Below are positions 58,135-64,000 of a stretch of DNA of 64,000 nt, one piece after another (the stretch's first letter is position 1; every line of letters starts with the position of its first letter). The DNA is from Lewinella sp. W8. GTDB lineage: Bacteria > Bacteroidota > Bacteroidia > Chitinophagales > Saprospiraceae. The position numbers and the translations under genes are program-made. The notes under the pieces are model-generated. The model saw only the letters and a list, made by a program, of their open reading frames with translations. It was not told the DNA's origin and did no database searches. The stretch lies in assembly GCF_004375085.3 (NCBI RefSeq), contig NZ_SNAQ03000020.1, positions 1 to 64,000 on the forward strand. The letters run 5' to 3'.

Positions 58135-58629
58135 ATGAAACTTTCTTTTACCCTCCTCATCTTTATACTCTTTGCTGAGGCAGGGTTTTCCCAGGAAGGG
58201 GATTCTCAAGTAGTTTCTCCGGCGGGCGCGTCCTTTGAAGGAAAGGATGCCCAGTTGGATTGGACTCTTGGTGAACCAGCCACCCTGACCATCCGGCACG
58301 ATAGCCGCCAGATCACTCAGGGATTCCATCAGCCCAACTTTCAAATTACGAGCCTTCGGGAATTTCCGGCTTCGATAGGGGCCATTAACGTTCTCCCGAA
58401 TCCGACTTCCGGCAGAATGGACATGCAATTTTCCCTCCATCAAGCGGAAACGATCAGCATTCGTCTTTTTGATTTCCAGGGGCGAACGCTATGGCAAAAG
58501 GACGTTGCCGGTACAATATTTACGGAGACTACCAATATTTCCGCGCTACCCGCAGCAACCTACCTGCTCAATTTTTCCGTAAAGGGAACGCCATTTTCTC
58601 AAACCTTACGTATTCAAAAAATCAAGTAA
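58135..58629 (+). CDS. Small secreted protein with T9SS type A sorting domain
   Basis: 164 residues. Signal peptide 1-19 (ends near G-F-S-Q). The mature part starts with a short beta-rich segment: A-Q-L-D-W-T-L-G-E-P (about 39-48) and I-T-Q-G-F-H-Q-P (about 60-67), a common Bacteroidota pattern before sorting domains. Residues about 80-164 are a type A T9SS domain with V-L-P-N-P-T-S-G (about 86-93). Nearly all of the protein is the signal peptide, a small lead-in and the sorting domain, so it may be a simple surface anchor or carrier. It is followed 1 nt later by a second secreted-protein gene. Confidence 0.8.
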   Translation: MKLSFTLLIFILFAEAGFSQEGDSQVVSPAGASFEGKDAQLDWTLGEPATLTIRHDSRQITQGFHQPNFQITSLREFPASIGAINVLPNPTSGRMDMQFSLHQAETISIRLFDFQGRTLWQKDVAGTIFTETTNISALPAATYLLNFSVKGTPFSQTLRIQKIK

Positions 58630-58630
58630 C

Positions 58631-59539
58631 GTGAAAGCAATTCACCTAATCATTCTCTTCACCCTATTTGTCGGATCGCTTTTCGCCCAAGCCCCTCAAG
58701 CCTTTAATTACCAGGGCGTCGCCAGAGATTTATCTGGTAATCCGCTACCTAATCAAGACATCCAGTTGAGAATAACGGTAAAGCTCGGAGATGTTGCGGG
58801 TACTGATGCCTACCAAGAAATCCATCAGGCCACGACTTCTGATCTGGGGCTCTTCAATTTACAAGTTGGCATGGGCACACCGACTATAGGCGACTTTAGT
58901 GGGATTAGCTGGGGAAGCAATCGTCATTACTTACAAATTGAAATGGACGAAGAAGGGGGTAATGATTTTGACCTTCTGGGCACCAGTGAACTTCTTAGTG
59001 TTCCTTATGCACTTTATGCAGAAAATGGCGGTGGACAATTCGAGGAAGTAGACTCTACTTACGTTACCCAGGGTGGTAGTGAATATACCTTGAGGGGGCT
59101 TCAATTCTCCGAAGGATTGTCTTCTATTTCCCTCTATCAGGTCGAAGAGCCAAGGCTATTCCACGATTTTTTCCCGCAGATCAAATTTGTTGACATCTCT
59201 CCCACCTGGGGCAGGTCCGCCTACAACATTAGCCTCATTACCCGAGAAGAATACAATAATGTTCCCACTCTGGAATTCATGGCAGGTATTCCTCAGGGGC
59301 AAACCAGGCATTTTGCTTTCCGTACTGCCGGAACCGCTAAGCTATTCATTCAGGGCAATGGCAATATTGGATTGAGTACCTCTGAACCTGCCTCCCGCTT
59401 ACAGGTGGCAGACGGTGACATCTACATTGAAGACGTAAATCGGGGGGTGATCATGCGTTCCCCGAATGGTCAATGCTGGAGGATGACGGTAAACAACGCC
59501 GGGCAGCCGGAGATGACCGCAATTGCTTGTCCTGAATAA
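58631..59539 (+). CDS. Secreted protein with conserved N-terminal Bacteroidota repeat-type domain
   Basis: 302 residues from GTG 58631. Signal peptide 1-20. Then A-F-N-Y-Q-G-V-A-R-D-L-S-G-N-P-L (about 24-39) and E-L-L-S-V-P-Y-A-L-Y-A-E (about 120-131), a familiar N-terminal module found in many large Bacteroidota surface proteins that often precedes fibre-like or tail-fibre-like C-termini. The C-terminal half has no recognised domain, ending G-Q-P-E-M-T-A-I-A-C-P-E. There is no T9SS domain of its own; the paired gene just upstream has one, which hints that the two products work together. Confidence 0.72.
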   Translation: MKAIHLIILFTLFVGSLFAQAPQAFNYQGVARDLSGNPLPNQDIQLRITVKLGDVAGTDAYQEIHQATTSDLGLFNLQVGMGTPTIGDFSGISWGSNRHYLQIEMDEEGGNDFDLLGTSELLSVPYALYAENGGGQFEEVDSTYVTQGGSEYTLRGLQFSEGLSSISLYQVEEPRLFHDFFPQIKFVDISPTWGRSAYNISLITREEYNNVPTLEFMAGIPQGQTRHFAFRTAGTAKLFIQGNGNIGLSTSEPASRLQVADGDIYIEDVNRGVIMRSPNGQCWRMTVNNAGQPEMTAIACPE

Positions 59540-59632
59540 CGCGGAAGGGCCGCAATGGTCCGTTAAATTGCTTTAGAGACTCCATTAGCTGATGGTAAAA
59601 ACTTCTTTTTTCTGAGAACACTATTCCTTTCT

Positions 59633-61210
59633 GTGCAGGGCCCCCACAAGCGCATGCAGAAGACCGAATTTGAGATCATGCGCTCGAGGGTTTTATTAGG
59701 GGATGAAGTATGGGTTGTACGTTGCGGCGGAGGTTTATTGTCTTGTCGATACAATCTAATCCATCATCCAATCGACTGTGCAAAATGTGACGCCAATTGC
59801 ACCGACTTGGCCAAGCTTTCGGGGGTGCCTCAAGACCGGATGATAACCCTGGATCATGGACTTACTCCTCCTCCGGGAAGCTTTGCGCTGCCCCAAACTA
59901 CTGAGGAACTTTTAGCCTATGAGTTTGAAGGAGTTAATGTTGGGAGGGGAGTTGCTTCCACTCTGGTGTCTATGCTAAGAAACCATGATGTAGAACTGGA
60001 GGGGCGACATCGGCAAATCGTCGAAATAATGCTTCGGGCATCAATTTGCCTCGCCCGAAATGCGGACAAGATTTTACGGGATATTGCCCCGCAGAGAGTC
60101 TTCCTCTGGAATGGCCGGCACGTCCAGTGCCGGAGCATGATTGAGGTTTGTAATAAGATGGGCATTCCTTTTACCACTTATGAGGTAGGGGGTAAACCGG
60201 ACACTTACCAAGTGTTTGAAAATGGTCTTCCTCACAGTATTCAGGTGCGGGACCGAATGGCGAATGCACTTTGGGGAAATACGGAGGTGGAAACCAGAGA
60301 AGCACTGGCTAACAATTGGTTTCGGGCCAAACGTATGGGCAAGAACCTGGATGATAAGGTTTATACCGGAGGGCAATCTAGTGGTGCGCTACCCCCAGAG
60401 TTTGACCCGCAGAAACGAAATCTCGTAATATTTAACTCGAGTGAGGATGAGATGAAAAGCATCGCCGAATGGCAGACGAATCTGTATGCCGATCAGAATG
60501 ATGCCATCCGGCAGATCGCACAAGCAACTCTGGATTGGGAAGACTTCTCAATTTTTGTGCGAATCCACCCAAACCTGACGGGGTTAAAAAATCGACAAAT
60601 GAGGGAACTGATGTCCTTCGATTTTCCTCACCTTTCGCTAATCGCAGGTGATGCCCCAGTGGATAGCTACGCGATTATGGAAGCTGCCGACGTGGTGCTA
60701 TCCTTTGGGTCCACTATCGGAATCGAGGCTACCTATTGGGGGCGGCCAAGTATCCTTTATGGTAGGGCCTTTTATCAGGAACATGATGCAGTTTATCGGC
60801 CAGATAGCCTGAAGGGGCTACTCGTACTGTTGAAGACAGTTGACCTGCCACCGAAGGCAAAAAGTGCTACGCTGAAGTACGGGTTCTTTGTGAGTCAAAA
60901 TGGGAAGCCTTACCAATTCATCGAATCCGTTTCTGGAGGTCTGGCCACGGCAGGGAAGAAACTGCCTACACTTCGTCCAATGTTTTTGCGGAAGCTGGTA
61001 AAATTTGTGCGTAGGCATGTTGGTATTTATCGCACGAACTTTTATTCCATTTTTAAGTCTAAAGCGCCTTCTTGGTACCAATACTCCCAAAGACCGCAGT
61101 TAAAGGATTTTTCTGATTTTGAACAGAAGTATTTGGAAAAGAAGCATTGGTCCTCTACAAATTTCTTAGAAGATTTTAGCGGTGATGGCGCTCCCCGGCT
61201 TAAGGAGTAA
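59633..61210 (+). CDS. KpsS/LipB-like capsule polysaccharide protein, possibly frameshifted at its start
   Basis: 525 residues from GTG 59633. The C-terminal half has V-R-I-H-P-N-L (about 304-310) and D-V-V-L-S-F-G-S-T-I-G-I-E-A-T-Y-W-G-R-P (about 351-370), the pattern of GT-B capsule biosynthesis proteins that modify or initiate polysaccharide chains. The open frame continues upstream of the GTG with sensible beta-strand sequence (F-F-L-R-T-L-F-L-S-V-Q-G), but no ATG is in frame. ATG 59592 would join it if the T6 run at 59606-59611 were T7. The N-terminus may therefore be broken by a homopolymer indel. Confidence 0.75.
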   Translation: MQGPHKRMQKTEFEIMRSRVLLGDEVWVVRCGGGLLSCRYNLIHHPIDCAKCDANCTDLAKLSGVPQDRMITLDHGLTPPPGSFALPQTTEELLAYEFEGVNVGRGVASTLVSMLRNHDVELEGRHRQIVEIMLRASICLARNADKILRDIAPQRVFLWNGRHVQCRSMIEVCNKMGIPFTTYEVGGKPDTYQVFENGLPHSIQVRDRMANALWGNTEVETREALANNWFRAKRMGKNLDDKVYTGGQSSGALPPEFDPQKRNLVIFNSSEDEMKSIAEWQTNLYADQNDAIRQIAQATLDWEDFSIFVRIHPNLTGLKNRQMRELMSFDFPHLSLIAGDAPVDSYAIMEAADVVLSFGSTIGIEATYWGRPSILYGRAFYQEHDAVYRPDSLKGLLVLLKTVDLPPKAKSATLKYGFFVSQNGKPYQFIESVSGGLATAGKKLPTLRPMFLRKLVKFVRRHVGIYRTNFYSIFKSKAPSWYQYSQRPQLKDFSDFEQKYLEKKHWSSTNFLEDFSGDGAPRLKE

Positions 61211-61301
61211 GCCGGTCAGGGGCGTTTCACGGGGAGGTAAAATCAACCGGAAGTGAAGCAATCAAAGACCTGTTTTGAGAAGGGACTCCTCGCTTCTTGA
61301 C

Positions 61302-61309
61302 TATATTTG
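61302..61309 (+). promoter_or_regulatory. Promoter of the pseB-pseC-pseF genes
   Basis: TATATTTG is an exact TAnnTTTG match. It ends five nt before ATG 61315, implying an almost leaderless transcript. A TTTG occurs at 61274-61277, but its spacing is longer than usual. Confidence 0.5.
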
Positions 61310-61314
61310 CCGGC

Positions 61315-62340
61315 ATGAATAAACTTGATCTGACGGGCAAGTCAGTATTGATTACGGGAGGGACCGGCTCACTGGGCAAGGCCCTGACCCGTAGGATTTT
61401 TAGCGAATGGCCAGAGGTGGGCAGGTTGGTGATTTTTAGCCGCGACGAGCAGAAGCAGTTCCAAATGGCCCAGCAGTATCCTTCCGGCAAATACCCGGCT
61501 ATTCGGTTCTTTATTGGCGACGTGCGGGATCGTGAACGCTTAGTACGTGCGATGCGAGGCATTGATTATGTCATCCACGCAGCGGCCATGAAACACGTTC
61601 ATTTAGCCGAGTACAACCCTTCCGAGTGCATTAAAACGAACGTTGGGGGAGCAGAAAACGTGATTCACGCCTGCCTGGAAACTCAGGTAAGCCGCGTGGT
61701 CGCACTTAGCACGGACAAGGCATGTGCCCCGATAAATTTGTACGGCGCTACGAAGTTGACCAGTGATAAACTCTTCATCGCTGCTAACAACATTCGGGGA
61801 AAAAACCCTATCCGCTTCAGTGTCGTTCGGTACGGCAACGTTATGGGTAGTAACGGGTCGGTCATACCCTTCTTTCTTAAAAAGAGAGCCGATGGGTTTT
61901 TACCGATAACGGACCCGAGAATGACTCGCTTCAACATTAGCCTTGACGGTGGGGTTGATATGGTCTTTCATGCCCTTGCCAATGCCTGGGGAGGCGAAAT
62001 TTTCATCCCAAAAATTCCCAGTTATCGGATTACGGATGTAGCAGAAGCAATTGGTCCAGAAATGGAGCACCCAATTGTGGGAATTCGCCCCGGAGAGAAG
62101 ATTCACGAGGAAATGATTACGGCGTCTGACTCCTTCAATACCTACGATATGGGTAAGTATTACGTTATCCTCCCCACGTCCTCCGTTTGGAATCTCGAGG
62201 AGTTTAAGCAAGAGTTTGGCGCCAAATTAGTTCCTGCTGGCTTCAGTTATAACTCCGGAAGTAACACCGAATGGGTTAGCGTTGAAGAACTCCGTCAATT
62301 AATTCGCGATCATATTGACCCTACCTTCTCCCATGCCTGA
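61315..62340 (+). CDS. pseB: UDP-N-acetylglucosamine 4,6-dehydratase (inverting), PseB-like
   Basis: 341 residues from ATG 61315 (an upstream TTG lies before the promoter). Extended SDR: I-T-G-G-T-G-S-L-G-K-A-L (13-24), A-A-M-K-H-V (about 89-94), N-L-Y-G-A-T-K-L-T-S-D-K-L (about 140-152), and I-P-S-Y-R-I-T-D (about 233-240). This matches PseB/FlaA1, the first enzyme of the CMP-pseudaminic acid pathway, which dehydrates and epimerises UDP-GlcNAc. Its TGA overlaps the pseC ATG by 8 nt. Confidence 0.9.
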   Translation: MNKLDLTGKSVLITGGTGSLGKALTRRIFSEWPEVGRLVIFSRDEQKQFQMAQQYPSGKYPAIRFFIGDVRDRERLVRAMRGIDYVIHAAAMKHVHLAEYNPSECIKTNVGGAENVIHACLETQVSRVVALSTDKACAPINLYGATKLTSDKLFIAANNIRGKNPIRFSVVRYGNVMGSNGSVIPFFLKKRADGFLPITDPRMTRFNISLDGGVDMVFHALANAWGGEIFIPKIPSYRITDVAEAIGPEMEHPIVGIRPGEKIHEEMITASDSFNTYDMGKYYVILPTSSVWNLEEFKQEFGAKLVPAGFSYNSGSNTEWVSVEELRQLIRDHIDPTFSHA

Positions 62341-63535
62341 TCACTCCATCCCCTACGGCCGACAGCACATTACGGACGACGACATCGCGGCAGTTGCTGA
62401 AGCATTGCGGCACGACTATCTGACTACTGGCCCGGGAGTGGCCGCGTTTGAGCATGCTTTTGCGGACTACGTTGGGGCTAGGTACGCTGTGGCGGTGGCC
62501 AATGGCACCGCCGCCTTACACCTATGTACTCTGGCCTTAGGCGTAAAAGAAGGCCATCGGGTGATCACCAGCCCCATCACTTTTGCTGCGAGTGCAAACT
62601 GCGTGCGGTACTGCGGAGGTGAAGTCTGGTTTGCCGACATTGATCCCGATACGCTAACCTTAGACCTAACTCGAGTAAGGGAACTGATCGAAACCCATCC
62701 TCCAGGATTTTTTCACGGTATAATCCCCGTAGACTTTGCCGGCTATCCGGTTAATATGGAGGCATTCCGCGCATTAGCGGAGGAACATAACCTTTGGATT
62801 ATTGAGGATGCCTGCCATGCCCCCGGGGGCTATTTTCACGATAGCGAGGGACAAAAGCAGCTCTGTGGTAACGGTCAGTATGCTGACCTGGCAATATTCA
62901 GCTTTCACCCCGTAAAGCACATCGCTTGTGGGGAAGGAGGAATGGTCACCACTAATGACCCCGCTCTTCATGAACAGCTTTTACAATTGCGGACGCACGG
63001 AATCACGCGGGACCGTTCCATATTTGTTGGGGAAGATCATGGTGGTTGGTATATGGAGATGCAGCAACTGGGCTACAATTACCGTATTCCAGACATTCTT
63101 TGTGCTTTAGGGCTAAGTCAGCTCAAACGAGCTGAAGCAGGTATGGCTCGTCGTCAGGAAATAGCCCGTTATTATGATTTAGCGTTTGCTGATCTGGGCG
63201 TAGCCGCAGGTGCTAAGCCTGATCCGGCGGTAAAGCTTATTTACCACGGTGTCCCCGAAGGAAATCTACTGCACGCTTTTCACCTTTACGTCATTGAGGT
63301 GGAAGATCGTAAAGGACTTTACGATTATCTGAGGAATCATGGTATTTACGCACAGGTCCACTATATCCCCGTTCATACCATGCCCTACTATCAGAAAATT
63401 GGTTACGAAGAAGCGGATCTTAAGGTTGCGGAGGCTTACTATTCCCGGGCATTAAGTCTGCCAATGTATCCATCACTGACGGAGGAAGAACAGCGTTTCG
63501 TTATTGAAACGATTGAGGCTTTTGTTAATGGATAA
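62333..63535 (+). CDS. pseC: UDP-4-keto-6-deoxy-HexNAc aminotransferase, PseC-like
   Basis: 400 residues from ATG 62333, which overlaps pseB. DegT/DnrJ/EryC1 aminotransferase fold with I-P-Y-G-R-Q-H-I (about 6-13), V-A-N-G-T-A-A-L-H (about 55-63), E-D-A-C-H-A-P-G-G (about 160-168) and the PLP lysine in H-P-V-K-H-I (Lys195). Members transfer an amino group to the PseB product to give the 4-amino sugar. The neighbouring dehydratase and cytidylyltransferase point to pseudaminic acid or a close relative. Confidence 0.92.
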   Translation: MPDHSIPYGRQHITDDDIAAVAEALRHDYLTTGPGVAAFEHAFADYVGARYAVAVANGTAALHLCTLALGVKEGHRVITSPITFAASANCVRYCGGEVWFADIDPDTLTLDLTRVRELIETHPPGFFHGIIPVDFAGYPVNMEAFRALAEEHNLWIIEDACHAPGGYFHDSEGQKQLCGNGQYADLAIFSFHPVKHIACGEGGMVTTNDPALHEQLLQLRTHGITRDRSIFVGEDHGGWYMEMQQLGYNYRIPDILCALGLSQLKRAEAGMARRQEIARYYDLAFADLGVAAGAKPDPAVKLIYHGVPEGNLLHAFHLYVIEVEDRKGLYDYLRNHGIYAQVHYIPVHTMPYYQKIGYEEADLKVAEAYYSRALSLPMYPSLTEEEQRFVIETIEAFVNG

Positions 63536-64000
63536 AATTTGCATAATTCCGGCTCGCGGTGGGAGCAAAAGAATACCCAGGAAGAATATTCGGTTGTTTT
63601 TGGGGAAGCCAATTATTGCTTATTCAATCGAGGCGGCCATCACTTCAAATCTATTTGATGAAGTGATGGTGAGCACTGATGATGAGGAAATCGCTCAGAT
63701 CGCAAAAGGATTTGGTGCTGAGGTCCCATTTATGCGTAGCAAGAAAAACGCTGGAGATTTCTCAACGACCCTTGAGGTAATCGAAGAAGTACTCGACGAC
63801 TACGTACACGATTTCAGTGAGGTTTGCTGCATCTACGCCACGGCACCTTTTGTCACCTCGTCCCTTCTCCGGTTAGCATATACTGAGTTTTCTAATAAAG
63901 GCTATGATAGCTGTTTCCCCGTAATTCCTTACGGTACCCCGATTCAAAGAGCACTTAAGCGGAGTGCTGAGGGAGAAACGGAAATGCTAGACCCCTCCAA
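63528..64000 (+). CDS. pseF: CMP-nonulosonate cytidylyltransferase, PseF-like (truncated by window edge)
   Basis: The ATG at 63528 overlaps the pseC stop by 8 nt. The visible 157 codons start M-D-K-I-C-I-I-P-A-R-G-G-S-K-R-I-P-R-K-N (1-20), the CTP-binding signature of the NeuA/PseF family. They continue V-S-T-D-D-E-E-I-A (about 48-56) and Y-A-T-A-P-F (about 105-110, where NeuA has a similar L-Q-P-T-S/P pattern). It activates the finished nonulosonic acid as its CMP form. The 3' end lies beyond the window. The frame is uninterrupted to the edge. Confidence 0.88.
   Translation, partial: MDKICIIPARGGSKRIPRKNIRLFLGKPIIAYSIEAAITSNLFDEVMVSTDDEEIAQIAKGFGAEVPFMRSKKNAGDFSTTLEVIEEVLDDYVHDFSEVCCIYATAPFVTSSLLRLAYTEFSNKGYDSCFPVIPYGTPIQRALKRSAEGETEMLDPS

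Overview
The window looks like chromosomal DNA of a marine-type, gliding Bacteroidota, probably a Saprospiria/Lewinella-like bacterium. The reasons are several type IX secretion (T9SS) C-terminal sorting domains, a GldJ-like lipoprotein next to murF, a HmuY-type hemin locus, many TAnnTTTG-type -7 promoter elements before genes, and a moderately high GC content. The genus-level guess is inference. I found no rRNA, tRNA, CRISPR array, transposase or phage module.

Region 1 (1-12.2 kb) is mixed housekeeping. It holds the tail of a large T9SS-exported adhesin-like protein, an FAD-dependent amine-oxidase-like enzyme, Ogt, kynureninase, a tiny membrane peptide, a DUF3089 lipoprotein and a 1197-residue surface protein (degenerate peptidase-MA-like domain, TolB-like propeller, BamA-like barrel). 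It ends with a ParA ATPase and a small basic partner. The long intergenic stretches here carry dispersed repeats.

Region 2 (12.4-19.9 kb) is one compact co-directional hemin-acquisition operon: a HmuY-like hemophore with a T9SS sorting domain, HmuT, HmuU, HmuV, HmuS, a small CCxxC protein and a TonB-dependent receptor with a FRAP box. A palindrome lies at the presumed transcription start and is a candidate iron or heme operator.

Region 3 (20.2-31.2 kb) contains a coiled-coil membrane protein, a flavin reductase-like protein, GldJ and MurF, small conserved proteins, a YdeI-like protein, a secreted protein I do not recognise, a lipid-methyltransferase-like enzyme, an OmpR-type response regulator and a vWA membrane protein.

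Region 4 (31.2-64 kb, running off the right edge) is a large exopolysaccharide/capsule locus. It opens with its own promoter and a NusG/UpxY-like antiterminator. Precursor genes follow (UDP-GlcA 4-epimerase, RmlB, RmlA, UDP-xylose synthase, a WbpO/TviB-like dehydrogenase, later a WbpP-like epimerase), then an MsbA/PglK-like ABC transporter, Wza-like and Wzz-like export proteins, seven or eight glycosyltransferases, two methyltransferases, a Wzy-like polymerase and a sulfotransferase. The end encodes a KpsS-like protein and the start of a pseudaminic-acid-type pathway (PseB, PseC, truncated PseF). An AT-rich block at about 44.39-49.19 kb begins and ends inside genes, as if the serotype-specific core had been exchanged by recombination. 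Two secreted proteins (58.1-59.5 kb) sit between sugar genes.

Three families of short dispersed intergenic repeats occur: a CACCTGC-core family, a polypyrimidine plus 31-nt composite family, and a CTCCGAGGTGTCG inverted-repeat family.
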